Positions 41,484-51,423 are shown, counted from the stretch's first letter. The stretch is 64,000 bases of DNA from Vibrio sp. LaRot3 (GCF_027587025.1 NZ_JAPPTI010000006.1:1-64000), one strand, 5' to 3'. Notes: generated from the sequence alone by a model not told the origin. Made by a program: numbers and translations.

Positions 41484-41954
41484 CTACAACACCGCAATGA
41501 CTTCTGAAGGTGTGTTTGGCGCAGTGGCATGGCCGTAGTGAAACTTAATCACGACTCGTCGCTTTGCCATTTGACCTTCTGTTATCGCTGCATCGATTAC
41601 GCGCTTAGGTAAACGAAACCGCATTGCGTAGCCTTTTCCTTGCTGGTCGCTGTAACTATCAATCGATAGCAACTTGAACAACCTATCCAAGGGGTTTTCT
41701 GGCGGGTCATGTTGAGATGCTTGAATTGCGTGCTCATCGTCGTCGCCATAACTTGGATGTTCAGACGGGTCCCACGCGGCATTCTTCCGCCTTTTATCGT
41801 CTGCGTTGATCTTACGTTCAGCATTGCTTTTGGCTAGTGCGACAGCGGGGACAATCGGCTCGCGAACTTTGTTGTCGCGGGCTGCTTGCTCCGTTTGCAC
41901 ATTAACCGATGGGGCGATAAGTGGCACACTCACATTGGTGGGTGACACGATCAT
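41484..41954 (-). CDS. conserved-looking hypothetical protein
   Basis: A 156-residue soluble protein that I do not recognise by function. The N-terminal half is low-complexity and probably disordered (PIVPAVALAKSNAERKINADDKRRKN, with a basic patch). The middle is acidic and polar, and the C-terminal 60 residues look folded (LDRLFKLLSIDSY, then YAMRFRLPKRVIDAAI and VVIKFHYGH). The ATG at 41954 has AGGAGG eight bases ahead, a much better start than 41987. It converges with tex and runs in the same direction as bioH, which lies 108 bases upstream. Confidence 0.75.
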   Translation of the reverse strand: MIVSPTNVSVPLIAPSVNVQTEQAARDNKVREPIVPAVALAKSNAERKINADDKRRKNAAWDPSEHPSYGDDDEHAIQASQHDPPENPLDRLFKLLSIDSYSDQQGKGYAMRFRLPKRVIDAAITEGQMAKRRVVIKFHYGHATAPNTPSEVIAVL

Positions 41955-42062
41955 AACCGAGACCTCCTCAGCACCGCCCACTGACATGGCTAATCGTTTT
42001 GTCAGTTGGTTATATTATCGACGGCGAGAGTCAAAAATTTAGCGCTTTATGCAAATAATTTG

Positions 42063-42860
42063 TTAATGCTTATTTCCAAACGTAATCACTTGCTGACAAA
42101 AGTCTTCTAATTCAGTCATAAACGGTGCATGAGAAGAGTTTTGGAAAATGTGCTTTTCACTGGTTGGCATTAACGAACTCACATCGTCTGCCACTTTAAT
42201 AGGCACCAGACCATCTAATCGACCATACAAGCGCAGTGTCGGTGCCGAAACGGAAGACAACTGTTGACGAAGATCCACATCGGCCAACAAATTCAGCCCT
42301 TTGAGTAACGCTTCTTGATTGGGTGTTGGGCGCGATAAGACCGCTTTTTTGAGTATTTTTACGTCTTGGCGAGCCGATGGGCTACCCATGGCTTGCAGAG
42401 CCATGAAACGTTCGATAGTCAGTTGAAAATCTTCTACCAACTGAGCGGTGAATGCTTTTAATACTTTGGGTTGGATGCCGCGCCAAGGTCTTTGTTCGGC
42501 AAAACAAGGCGAGCTCGCCACGGTAATGAGGCCGCTGACTCTTTCTGGATGATGAAGTGCAATCTGTGAAGCCACTAACCCACCTAATGACCAACCAAGC
42601 CAGATGGCTTTGTCTGGTGCGTGAGCAAGTACTTGCTGAGTTAGATGTTCAAGATCACTAAAGCTGTGCTGGTGGCTATGACCGAAACCGGGCAGGTCAA
42701 CCATGTGGACTCGATAATGCTGGCTAAGAATCTCTGCACTTTGTTGCCAAACCGCGCCATTCATTCCCCAGCCATGAATCAGCACTAAGTCTTGTTTTTG
42801 ATGGTTTGGTTCTAATACTTGCCAGTATAAGCCTGTTTGCGTTGTCCCATTCTCTGCCAC
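42063..42860 (-). CDS. bioH: pimeloyl-ACP methyl ester carboxylesterase BioH
   Basis: Releases pimeloyl-ACP from its methyl ester, ending the early, BioC-dependent steps of biotin synthesis. The 265-residue alpha/beta hydrolase has the nucleophile elbow GWSLGG, the oxyanion HGWGMN, the catalytic Asp in YGRLDGLVP and His in NSSHAPF. It starts with GTG at 42860 with AAAGGA eight bases ahead. It is divergent from comF, as in E. coli (bioH/gntX). Confidence 0.94.
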   Translation of the reverse strand: MAENGTTQTGLYWQVLEPNHQKQDLVLIHGWGMNGAVWQQSAEILSQHYRVHMVDLPGFGHSHQHSFSDLEHLTQQVLAHAPDKAIWLGWSLGGLVASQIALHHPERVSGLITVASSPCFAEQRPWRGIQPKVLKAFTAQLVEDFQLTIERFMALQAMGSPSARQDVKILKKAVLSRPTPNQEALLKGLNLLADVDLRQQLSSVSAPTLRLYGRLDGLVPIKVADDVSSLMPTSEKHIFQNSSHAPFMTELEDFCQQVITFGNKH

Positions 42861-42925
42861 TTAAATCATCCTTTCGTCTGCGTAATGCTTCACACAATGA
42901 AGCAAACTCACTCATTAGGTCGAAC

Positions 42926-43651
42926 ATGTTAGCGCAATGGTGGCAGAAAAACAGGCTGAGACTGATTGCTCATACCTGTCAGGTGTGTGACAAACCGATA
43001 CAGCAGCGAGAAGCCTATACAGGGCTACCTTGGCATGTGTGCGATGGCTGTTATGCAGAACTAACTGAGACTCCGAGGTGTCGGCGCTGCGGATTGCCTT
43101 CGGTTAGAGCCGTCGATCAATGTGGTGAGTGTTTACAAACCCCACCGCCGTGGCGCGCTTTGTATTGTGTGAGCGACTATCAACCTCCACTGTCGAGTTC
43201 TATCCATGCCTTAAAGCATGGCAGGCAAATTCAACAAGCCCGTTGGTTGGTGGATTGGTTTATGCCGCAAGTTGAAGCGGATTGTCAGTTAATCACTTGG
43301 GTTCCTCTGCATTGGCGGCGTCAATTGTGGCGCGGTTTTAATCAAAGCGAATGGTTGGCGCGTTATATAGCGCAATCAATGAACCTGCCTTGCGAAGGTG
43401 TATTTCGTCGGGTTAGAGCGACACCGGCTCAGCAAGGGCTTAACCGTCGACAAAGGCTGGTCAATATGCGCGATGCGTTTGTCTTAAATACAGCGCCTAA
43501 GTGGGATCGGATTGCGATTGTTGATGATGTGGTAACCACAGGCAGTACAGTGCATCATTTATGCAAATTACTGCTTGATGCTGGCGTAAAAAGCGTCGAT
43601 ATTTACTGCATATGCCGCACTCCTGACCTTGTTCACATGGCATCAAAATGA
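42926..43651 (+). CDS. comF: ComF/GntX family phosphoribosyltransferase-like protein
   Basis: Related to ComF, which is needed for DNA uptake in competent bacteria and for use of DNA as a nutrient. It has an N-terminal pair of zinc-knuckle CxxC motifs (CQVC, CDGC, CRRC, CGEC) and a C-terminal PRTase domain with the PRPP motif VDDVVTTGST. The ATG at 42926 (241 residues, MLAQWWQKN) has AGG seven bases ahead; the frame is open 40 codons further upstream but overlaps bioH. The order comF–nfuA is conserved. Confidence 0.92.
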   Translation: MLAQWWQKNRLRLIAHTCQVCDKPIQQREAYTGLPWHVCDGCYAELTETPRCRRCGLPSVRAVDQCGECLQTPPPWRALYCVSDYQPPLSSSIHALKHGRQIQQARWLVDWFMPQVEADCQLITWVPLHWRRQLWRGFNQSEWLARYIAQSMNLPCEGVFRRVRATPAQQGLNRRQRLVNMRDAFVLNTAPKWDRIAIVDDVVTTGSTVHHLCKLLLDAGVKSVDIYCICRTPDLVHMASK

Positions 43652-43737
43652 TGAATTCTGCCTAAAGAACTAGATCTCAGAATTTTCAGGAGTAGAATGG
43701 TGAACAAATAGCCTACAAATTTACTCAGGTATTCGTC

Positions 43738-44325
43738 GTGTCAAATACAATTATTATTACTGAAAGCGCCCAGGAACACTTTGCCAAGTTGCTAGCTCAG
43801 CAACCAGAAGGCACTAACATTCGAGTGTTTGTGGTTAATCCAGGAACACAAAACGCTGAGTGTGGCGTTTCTTACTGCCCACCTGAAGCGGTTGAAGCTA
43901 CTGATACTGAACTCGCATTCAGTGCATTTTCTGCTTATGTTGATGAGCTGAGCCTGCCGTTTTTGGAAGATGCAGAAATCGACTACGTGACAGATAAAAT
44001 GGGTTCTCAACTAACGTTGAAAGCGCCAAACGCAAAAATGCGTAAAGTGGCAGACGATGCGCCGCTACTTGAGCGTGTAGAATACGCAATTCAAACTCAA
44101 GTTAACCCTCAGCTAGCAAGCCACGGTGGTCACGTAAACCTAGTGGAAATTACTGACGCAGGTGAAGCGATCGTTTCATTTGGTGGTGGTTGTAATGGCT
44201 GTTCAATGGTTGACGTAACACTGAAAGAAGGCATCGAGAAAGAGCTTCTTCAGCAGTTTGAAGGTGAGTTAACCGCCGTTCGTGACGCAACAGAACACGA
44301 TCGCGGTGATCACTCTTACTACTAA
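43738..44325 (+). CDS. nfuA: Fe-S biogenesis protein NfuA
   Basis: Carrier that receives 4Fe-4S clusters and passes them to target proteins, important under oxidative stress or low iron. N-terminal A-type-like domain (about 1-95) without the A-type cysteines, then a C-terminal NifU domain with the cluster-binding CNGC ([17 protein letters not shown]). It is 195 residues long and starts with GTG at 43738. Confidence 0.97.
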   Translation: MSNTIIITESAQEHFAKLLAQQPEGTNIRVFVVNPGTQNAECGVSYCPPEAVEATDTELAFSAFSAYVDELSLPFLEDAEIDYVTDKMGSQLTLKAPNAKMRKVADDAPLLERVEYAIQTQVNPQLASHGGHVNLVEITDAGEAIVSFGGGCNGCSMVDVTLKEGIEKELLQQFEGELTAVRDATEHDRGDHSYY

Positions 44326-44344
44326 TCAGTGCTAGATTGATGAA

Positions 44345-44370
44345 GGGTTGGCTTAGGCCAGCCCTTTTTT
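44345..44370 (+). terminator. terminator of nfuA
   Basis: GGGTTGGC/GCCAGCCC arms around TTAG followed by six T. Confidence 0.9.
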
Positions 44371-44465
44371 ATATCTCGTTTTGCCACTTCGTTACGAGGT
44401 TTGCTTTTCATTCGCGGCTTTTTTTTCATATATTAAATGAATCTATAGCTAAGTAGGAGCCAACA

Positions 44466-45014
44466 GTGACCAATAAAACACCACCAGAAATTCTGGATAA
44501 AAATACGGTTGCTCAATCACGTTTGTTTGCCATTGAAGCGATAGACCTTCGCTTTAGTAATGGCGAGCTACGTACCTATGAGCGCATGCGCCCAAGTGGT
44601 CGCCATGCGGTGATGATGGTTCCTGTTACAGAGCAAGGTGAGATTCTACTTGTAAAAGAATATGCCGCAGGCACTGAGCGTTATGAGCTTGGTTTTCCTA
44701 AAGGCTTAATTGATGAAGGCGAAACGCCGGAGCAAGCAGCCAACCGAGAGTTAAAAGAAGAGATTGGTTTTGGCGCGCATGATCTAACGTCGCTTAAGCA
44801 AGTGGTTTTAGCGCCCTCATATTTTTCAAGCAAGATGACTTTGTTCGTTGCTCAAGATTTGTACCCTGAACAACTGGAAGGGGATGAGCCTGAGCCCCTA
44901 GAGATTGTCCGTTGGCCTTTAGCACAAGCGGAAGAGTTGCTGACCCATCTCGATTTTAATGAAGCGCGGAGCATTACCGCATTGTTACTCGCTCTACGAC
45001 ATTTAAAACCATAA
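44466..45014 (+). CDS. nudE: ADP compounds hydrolase NudE
   Basis: Nudix hydrolase acting on ADP-ribose, NADH and diadenosine polyphosphates. The Nudix box is complete (GLIDEGETPEQAANRELKEE followed by IGF). 182 residues; GTG start at 44466 with TAGGAG ahead. It is followed after 27 bases by cysQ, probably as an operon. Confidence 0.95.
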   Translation: MTNKTPPEILDKNTVAQSRLFAIEAIDLRFSNGELRTYERMRPSGRHAVMMVPVTEQGEILLVKEYAAGTERYELGFPKGLIDEGETPEQAANRELKEEIGFGAHDLTSLKQVVLAPSYFSSKMTLFVAQDLYPEQLEGDEPEPLEIVRWPLAQAEELLTHLDFNEARSITALLLALRHLKP

Positions 45015-45041
45015 TAAGAGTAGAGTAATCAAGGAACCATT

Positions 45042-45869
45042 ATGCCTATAACAAAAGATTTATCTCACCATCTACCTGCAGTGATTGAAATTGCTCGCTC
45101 AGCCGGGCAATTGATTTTGGATATTTACCAAAAGAAAGAGTACGAAGAATTTACCAAAAGCGATGAGACGCCGGTGACTAGCGCTGATCTCGCGGCACAT
45201 AAGTTCATTGTTGAAAAACTCTCTGAGTTGACGCCTGATATTCCGGTGCTTTCTGAAGAAGCCGCTGATATTAGTTTGGACAAGCGTGCACAATGGGATC
45301 GTTACTGGTTAGTCGACCCATTGGACGGCACACAAGAGTTTATTGCGCGTAGCGGTGACTTTGCCACCATCATTGCGCTTATTGAAAATCACAAGCCAGT
45401 GATGGGCGTGGTTTATGGCCCAGTCTCTGGGGTGACGTATTATGCTTATCAAGGAAAAGGCGCTTGGAAGATCCCTGATATGAGTGAGAGCGTTCGTATT
45501 ACCACTCATCAACATCAAGGGCAGCAACACCCAATTGCGATTGCGATTAGCCGCCGCCAAGATATCAATCGAATCACGAGTCGCATGAGTACTGCATGGA
45601 ACTACGATTTAGTGCCACTAGGCTCTGCGGCGCTAAAAGCATGTTTAGTTGCCGAAGGTGCAGTGGATTGTTATCTGCGTTTAGGCCCCACTGGTGAGTG
45701 GGATACCGCTGCAACGCAATGTATTGTGGAAGAAGCGGGAGGGCGTATTTTGAGCACCCAGTTAGAGCCGCTTTCTTACAATGAACGAGAAACCTTAGAG
45801 AACCCTAACTTTATTGTGCTTGGTGATGAGCAGTTACCATGGGGTGACATTCTGCAGATAAAAGATTAA
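45042..45869 (+). CDS. cysQ: 3'(2'),5'-bisphosphate nucleotidase CysQ
   Basis: Removes phosphate from adenosine 3',5'-bisphosphate, a by-product of sulfate assimilation. The 275 residues have the metal-binding motifs of the lithium-sensitive phosphatase family: EEAAD, DPLDGTQEF and WDTAATQCIVEEAGG. AAGGAACC lies ahead of the ATG. The neighbour nudE acts on related adenine nucleotides. Confidence 0.95.
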   Translation: MPITKDLSHHLPAVIEIARSAGQLILDIYQKKEYEEFTKSDETPVTSADLAAHKFIVEKLSELTPDIPVLSEEAADISLDKRAQWDRYWLVDPLDGTQEFIARSGDFATIIALIENHKPVMGVVYGPVSGVTYYAYQGKGAWKIPDMSESVRITTHQHQGQQHPIAIAISRRQDINRITSRMSTAWNYDLVPLGSAALKACLVAEGAVDCYLRLGPTGEWDTAATQCIVEEAGGRILSTQLEPLSYNERETLENPNFIVLGDEQLPWGDILQIKD

Positions 45870-45894
45870 CGGTTTACTCCTTTACCTCGCATCG

Positions 45895-45923
45895 AAAAGC
45901 CAGCATCACGCTGGCTTTTTTGT
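45895..45923 (+). terminator. terminator of nudE–cysQ
   Basis: AAAGCCAGC/GCTGGCTTT arms around ATCAC, with a six-base T run. Confidence 0.9.
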
Positions 45924-46414
45924 ATCTGCGATGAGTGATTGTGTAGCCAACATCGCTTTATTTCTTTGTAATAGGCAATCGAAAAACTGCGAAGACTTGT
46001 TTTCTATCACTGGGAAAATTGTCAAAACTCAGATTTTTAACGTGCATTGACGTTAGAGAAACTGCGAACATATTCACGTTTTTGTCGCTAATTGTTTACC
46101 AGGGAAGATTTGCTTTACCTTTTGCAGCAGAGCTTTTAACACTAAGTGCTTGATTGACCCTGAATGTGTAGTGATCTAGATCGCAACAATAACGTTAAAA
46201 AAACTTTTTAGATTTTGACGTGTTGCTTAAGTTTTTGATTTTATTGTTTTTATATTTTCTATTCCCCCTGCTGATTTGAAGCAGATCACTGATTTTGGTC
46301 GATTAATTTTACGCTTAAAAATAACTACTTATATTTTGACGTCATTGAAGTTTGATTTTTAGTTCAGCGCTTTTTTTGCTGATGACTAGGTAAGTGTTTT
46401 TAAGGGTAAGTAAG
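45924..46414. other. long A+T-rich upstream region of chitobiase
   Basis: Almost 500 bases without a gene. It contains a CRP-like site (46170-46185) and two imperfect direct repeats of about 28-30 bases (46212-46241 and 46333-46360) sharing ATTTTGACGT...AAGTTT...GATTTT. The length and repeats suggest a complex promoter. Confidence 0.5.
46170..46185. promoter_or_regulatory. CRP-like binding site upstream of chitobiase
   Basis: AGTGATCTAGATCGCA fits TGTGA-N6-TCACA in 8 of 10 positions, and the spacer TCTAGA is itself symmetric. It lies 230-245 bases ahead of the chb start. Catabolite control of chitin genes is common in vibrios. Confidence 0.6.
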
Positions 46415-49060
46415 ATGTTGAAACCAAGTTTGATCGCTGTTTCTGTTCTAGCAACTTTGGCCGGTTGCTCTTCTATTCAAAACTCTCAACAAGTAGTTAA
46501 TACGCTCGCAGACAATTTGGATGTGAACTACGAAGTGTTAACTAACCACGGTGCTAACGAAGGTTTAGCGTGCCAGGATCTTGGTGCGGAATGGGCATCA
46601 TGTAATAAAGTTCTGATGACGTTAGAAAACCAAGGTGAAGCAGTAAACAGTAAAGATTGGACGATTTACTTCCATAGTATTCGTCTCATTCTTGATGTAG
46701 ATAACGACCAATTCAAAATCACTCGCGTAACGGGCGACCTACACAAACTGGAACCAACAGAAAAGTTTGATGGCTTTGCTGCGGGTGAGAAAGTAGAGAT
46801 CCCATTGATTGGCGAATACTGGCAGTTATTTGAAACGGACTTTATGCCAGGCGCATTTGTTACCGCACCTGATGCCGAACCTAAGATGATCGCTTCATTG
46901 GATGTGCAAGACATGGCGTCAGTGGTTTCTGGTCTAGAAGGCGAAAAGCTAAAACGTACTCCGGGTGACAACAACGTGTTCGCAACAGCAGTCACTCGCT
47001 TTGAGAAAAACTCTGATCTGGCTCAGCAAGATGTATCAACAACACTTGTACCAACGCCACTACACGTTGAAGCAGGTCAGGGTAAAATCTCGGCAGCTCA
47101 AGGCATTGCACTACCAAGTGAACTTTTCTCGGCTGAGCAACTAACAGCACTAAACACTCGTGCAAACGTACTTGATATCGACCTAAATGGTGCGGTTAAG
47201 GTGAGCACATCAATTATTCCTACTGAATTCCCTGCAGAGCTAGGCAAAGCGGGGGCGTACGAGCTGAAAATCACTCAGCAAGGCATCGACATCAAAGGTT
47301 ATGACCAAGCAGGTCTATTCTATGCAGTACAATCTGTGTTTGGTCTAATGGGTGAAGATGAAACACTACCAGAAATTTTAATTGTGGATGCTCCGCGTTT
47401 TGATTACCGCGGTGTGATGGTGGACGTAGCGCGTAACTTCCACACGAAAGACGCAATTCTAGCGACGCTAGACCAAATGGCAGCGTACAAACTGAACAAG
47501 CTACACCTTCACCTAACGGATGATGAAGGTTGGCGTTTAGAAATTCCAGGCTTACCTGAGTTAACAGACGTCGGCGGCCAGCGTTGTTTTGACCTTGATG
47601 AACAAAACTGTCTGCTACCTCAGTTAGGCTCTGGTCCATCTACTGACAATTTCGGCTCAGGCTACTTTAGCAAAGCGGATTACGTTGAAATCCTAAAATA
47701 CGCTAAAGCTCGCCATATTGAAGTGATTCCAGAAATCGACATGCCAGCGCACGCTCGTGCAGCAATCATCTCGATGGAAGCGCGTTACGATCGCCTAATG
47801 GCGGCGGGTGATGAAGCGGGTGCGAATGAGTACCGTCTGACTGACCCACAAGATACGTCAAACGTAACCACGATTCAGTTCTACGATAAGCACAGCTTTG
47901 TAAACCCATGTCAGGAATCATCATCGCGCTTTGTTGATAAAGTGATTTCAGAAGTGGCAGCAATGCACAACGAAGCGGGTATGCCGCTAACAACTTGGCA
48001 CTTCGGCGGTGACGAAGCGAAGAACATCAAGTTAGGCGCAGGTTTCCAAGACAACAATGCCGCTGATCCAGTGGCGTGGAAAGGTAACATCGACCTAAGC
48101 AAACAAGACAAGCCATTTGCAAAATCACCTCAATGTCAGGCGTTAGTGGCTAACGGTACAGTGAACGACTTTGGCCAGCTGCCGGGTTACTTTGCTCAAG
48201 AAGTGTCTAAGATTGCGGTTAAGAATGGCATTCCTCACTTCCAAGCATGGCAAGACGGTCTTAAGTACATCGAGGGTGGTGCAGAAACATTTGCTTCTGA
48301 AGCGACTCGCGTGAACTTCTGGGATGTTCTTTATTGGGGCGGTACAGGTTCAGTATACGAGTGGGCGAAGAAAGGCTACGACGTAGTGGTATCTAACCCG
48401 GATTACGTATACATGGACATGCCATACGAAGTTGACCCGAAAGAGCGTGGCTACTACTGGGCAACACGTGCAACAGATACGCGTAAGATGTTTGGCTTTG
48501 CACCGGAAAACATGCCGCAGAACGCTGAAACATCGGTAGACCGTGACGGCAATGGCTTTACTGGTAAAGGCGAAGTTGAAGCTAAGCCATTCTACGGTCT
48601 GTCTGCGCAGCTTTGGTCTGAAACCGTTCGTACTGACGAGCAATATGAATACATGGTATTCCCACGTGTGCTAGCAGCGGCAGAGCGTGCATGGCACGAA
48701 GCAAGCTGGGAAAACGAGTACAAAGCAGGTGTTGAATATTCACTAGAGACTAATCTAGTCGATAAAGCAGCGCTTAACCAAGACTACAACCGCTTTGCGA
48801 ACGTCCTTGGTCAACGTGAGTTAGCGAAACTGGAAAAAGCAGGTATTGATTACCGCCTACCAGTACCGGGTGCGAAAGTGGAAAATGGTCAACTAGCGAT
48901 GAACAGCGCATTCCCAGGTGTTGAGCTGCAATACTCAGTAGACGGTGAAAACTGGCTAACTTATGCGGATGACCAGCGTCCAGCAGTGACTGGTGAAGTC
49001 TTCATTCGCTCTATCTCTGCAAGCGGTGAAAAAGCCAGCCGAGTAACATCAGTTAAATAA
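46415..49060 (+). CDS. chb: chitobiase / beta-N-acetylhexosaminidase lipoprotein (GH20)
   Basis: Splits chitobiose and other N-acetylglucosaminides at the cell surface or periplasm. The signal peptide ends in a lipobox (LATLAGC), then an N-terminal carbohydrate-binding domain (about 30-190), a GH20b domain, the GH20 barrel (about 335-780) with the catalytic Asp-Glu pair in HFGGDEAKN, and a C-terminal immunoglobulin-like domain. The 881 residues match V. harveyi chitobiase in length and layout. I use the ATG at 46415, with AAGGG ahead, rather than the GTG at 46394. Single-gene unit with a strong terminator. Confidence 0.97.
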   Translation: MLKPSLIAVSVLATLAGCSSIQNSQQVVNTLADNLDVNYEVLTNHGANEGLACQDLGAEWASCNKVLMTLENQGEAVNSKDWTIYFHSIRLILDVDNDQFKITRVTGDLHKLEPTEKFDGFAAGEKVEIPLIGEYWQLFETDFMPGAFVTAPDAEPKMIASLDVQDMASVVSGLEGEKLKRTPGDNNVFATAVTRFEKNSDLAQQDVSTTLVPTPLHVEAGQGKISAAQGIALPSELFSAEQLTALNTRANVLDIDLNGAVKVSTSIIPTEFPAELGKAGAYELKITQQGIDIKGYDQAGLFYAVQSVFGLMGEDETLPEILIVDAPRFDYRGVMVDVARNFHTKDAILATLDQMAAYKLNKLHLHLTDDEGWRLEIPGLPELTDVGGQRCFDLDEQNCLLPQLGSGPSTDNFGSGYFSKADYVEILKYAKARHIEVIPEIDMPAHARAAIISMEARYDRLMAAGDEAGANEYRLTDPQDTSNVTTIQFYDKHSFVNPCQESSSRFVDKVISEVAAMHNEAGMPLTTWHFGGDEAKNIKLGAGFQDNNAADPVAWKGNIDLSKQDKPFAKSPQCQALVANGTVNDFGQLPGYFAQEVSKIAVKNGIPHFQAWQDGLKYIEGGAETFASEATRVNFWDVLYWGGTGSVYEWAKKGYDVVVSNPDYVYMDMPYEVDPKERGYYWATRATDTRKMFGFAPENMPQNAETSVDRDGNGFTGKGEVEAKPFYGLSAQLWSETVRTDEQYEYMVFPRVLAAAERAWHEASWENEYKAGVEYSLETNLVDKAALNQDYNRFANVLGQRELAKLEKAGIDYRLPVPGAKVENGQLAMNSAFPGVELQYSVDGENWLTYADDQRPAVTGEVFIRSISASGEKASRVTSVK

Positions 49061-49094
49061 TCTTACCACTGCCAAACGGCTAAGATTGAAACGA

Positions 49095-49127
49095 AAGACC
49101 CAGCTTAATCGCTGGGTCTTTTTTTGT
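49095..49127 (+). terminator. terminator of chb
   Basis: AAGACCCAGC/GCTGGGTCTT arms around TTAATC followed by seven T. Confidence 0.92.
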
Positions 49128-49183
49128 TTTGATTGAATGAACTGTTTTGAACGGGAAGTTCGATTCACGAATTGATCGCTGAA

Positions 49184-51262
49184 CTAAGCTTTGGAGTAAA
49201 CGTCGCGCTCGCCTAGCCAACGGTCGATAATTGATGCTGCATTGGATGGGTAATTGTCGTGAATGTAGCGCGCTATGCGCTGAACTTCTGGGATAAGGCG
49301 CTGATCGCGAACTAGGTCGGCAATCTTAAAGTCGGCCATACCGGTTTGCTTAGTACCAAGCAGTTCACCCGGGCCACGAATTTCTAAGTCACGTTGGGCA
49401 ATCACGAAGCCATCGTTACTTTCACGCAATACGCCTAAGCGCTTCTGAGCGGTTTTTGATAATGGAGAGTGATACAGCAACACACAGTGACTTGCGACGC
49501 TACCACGGCCTACACGGCCTCTTAATTGGTGTAATTGAGCAAGGCCGAGGCGTTCAGGGTTTTCAATGATCATTAAACTGGCATTGGGCACGTCGACACC
49601 TACTTCAATTACGGTAGTCGCAACTAACAAGTGCAGTTTGTTGTCTTTGAAATCCTGCATTACTGCTTGTTTCTCTGCCGGCTTCATTCGGCCATGAACC
49701 AAACCGATTTTCACATCCGGCAAGATGCGTTGCAGCTCTTCGGCGGTATCTGCGGCGGCTTGCGCCTCAAGCACTTCCGATTCATCGATTAAGGTACACA
49801 CCCAGTAGGCTTGTTTGCCTTCATTGAGGCAGGCATTTCGAACTCGCTCGACAATATCATCGCGTTTTGTATCAGGAATGGCGACTGTTTGAATCGGCGT
49901 TCGCCCCGGTGGTAGTTCATCAATCACCGAGGTTTCTAAATCGGCATAAGCTGTCATGGCTAAAGTTCGGGGAATCGGTGTCGCTGTCATGATCAATTGA
50001 TGTGGGTAAGCGCCTTGCTTGGCCCCTTTTTCTCGAAGCTCTAAACGCTGGTGGACACCAAAGCGGTGTTGTTCATCGATGATCACAAGGGCGAGATTAT
50101 GAAATTCAACATGCTCTTGGAAGAGTGCATGGGTGCCTACCACCATTTTTGCTTCACCGCTTGCAATACGCGCCAGTTCCGCTTCTTTGGCCTTGCCTTT
50201 TAGCTTGCCAGCCAGCCAACCAACTTGAATGCCCATTTTCTCAAACCAGTTCGCAAAGTTGATGGCGTGCTGCTCAGCCAATAACTCAGTGGGGGCCATG
50301 AGTGCCACTTGATAGCCATGTTCGATGGCGCGTACAGCGGCCAAAGCGGCGACTAAGGTTTTACCCGAGCCGACATCTCCCTGCACTAGACGCATCATCG
50401 GGTGAGGCTTTACAAGGTCTTGCTCAATCTCTTTGACCACTCTTGCTTGTGCATTGGTGGGCGAGAAAGGCAGCTGCGCTAAGAGTTGCTGTTTAAGTGA
50501 GTCTACTTCTGCCAGTGGTAAGGCATTGTCTAGTTGGCCTTTACTGCGCACCGCTAACATTGACAGGTTTTGCGCGAGCAATTCTTCCATGATCAGACGG
50601 ATCTGCGCCGGATGCTTGCCTTCATCAAACTGTTCCATATCCAAACTAGGTAGTGGGCGATGAATGGTGTGCAGTGCTTGGCCAAGGGTAATTTGGTGAT
50701 CGTACAAACCGCTAGGTAATAACTCTTGCACTGCCGACTTATCGAGAAGCTGTAGTGCTTGCTCGGTTAGGTTACGTAAGGTGATTTGCCTTAGGCCATC
50801 GGTGGTTGGATACACCGGCGTTAAGGTTTGCTCAGTATCAGGCTTTTGTTCTGGAAAGTAAAACTTGTAATCGGGATGAATGATTTCTAAACCGATACCA
50901 CCGCGTTTGATTTCCCCATAGGCATGAACGGTTTTGCCTTGAGCAAAATTGTTTTTCATCGCTGCGGTAAAGTTGAAAAAACGCAGGGTAATGGTGCCAT
51001 TGCCATCACTGATCTTCACCGCCAGCATTTTGCGTTTACCGAAAATGGTATCAACGCTCATGACTTTGCCTTGTACCGCTGCCCATAAACCAGCATGCAG
51101 TTTTACGATAGGGTAAATTCGTGTGCGGTCTTCATAGCGCAGCGGAAGGTGAAAGAGTAAATCTTGGACGTTATTGAGGCCTACTTTCGCCAGTTTTTCT
51201 GCGACTTTTGCACCAACGCCAGTTAGTGAAGTGAGAGGAATAGCAGAAAGTAGTTGTGACAT
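49184..51262 (-). CDS. recG: ATP-dependent DNA helicase RecG
   Basis: Branch-migration helicase that remodels stalled replication forks and Holliday junctions. The 692 residues contain the N-terminal wedge/OB domain (about 1-170, with the helix-hairpin-helix LTSLTGVGAKVAEKL), Walker A (GDVGSGKT), the DEQH box (VIIDEQHRFG), motif III (MTATPIPRT) and motif VI (QLRGRVGRG). It lies downstream of trmH on the same strand, but a terminator between them (51387-51413) suggests partial uncoupling. Confidence 0.97.
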   Translation of the reverse strand: MSQLLSAIPLTSLTGVGAKVAEKLAKVGLNNVQDLLFHLPLRYEDRTRIYPIVKLHAGLWAAVQGKVMSVDTIFGKRKMLAVKISDGNGTITLRFFNFTAAMKNNFAQGKTVHAYGEIKRGGIGLEIIHPDYKFYFPEQKPDTEQTLTPVYPTTDGLRQITLRNLTEQALQLLDKSAVQELLPSGLYDHQITLGQALHTIHRPLPSLDMEQFDEGKHPAQIRLIMEELLAQNLSMLAVRSKGQLDNALPLAEVDSLKQQLLAQLPFSPTNAQARVVKEIEQDLVKPHPMMRLVQGDVGSGKTLVAALAAVRAIEHGYQVALMAPTELLAEQHAINFANWFEKMGIQVGWLAGKLKGKAKEAELARIASGEAKMVVGTHALFQEHVEFHNLALVIIDEQHRFGVHQRLELREKGAKQGAYPHQLIMTATPIPRTLAMTAYADLETSVIDELPPGRTPIQTVAIPDTKRDDIVERVRNACLNEGKQAYWVCTLIDESEVLEAQAAADTAEELQRILPDVKIGLVHGRMKPAEKQAVMQDFKDNKLHLLVATTVIEVGVDVPNASLMIIENPERLGLAQLHQLRGRVGRGSVASHCVLLYHSPLSKTAQKRLGVLRESNDGFVIAQRDLEIRGPGELLGTKQTGMADFKIADLVRDQRLIPEVQRIARYIHDNYPSNAASIIDRWLGERDVYSKA

Positions 51263-51386
51263 AGTGGTTTAGCCCAGCATGTTGGTTTATCTCGAATCTA
51301 GATAGTTAACCATTGGGCTGTGTTTTTGTACAGCAAATTCCGTTGATTCAACCTTTTGGGTTAACTTCGTTAGGTTAAGGACAAAA

Positions 51387-51413
51387 AAGGGCTAGCACAT
51401 CATGCTAGCCCTT
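51387..51413 (-). terminator. terminator between trmH and recG
   Basis: AAGGGCTAGCA/TGCTAGCCCTT stem with a T run on the minus strand, 11 bases past the trmH stop. Confidence 0.85.
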
Positions 51414-51423
51414 GTAATTACGC

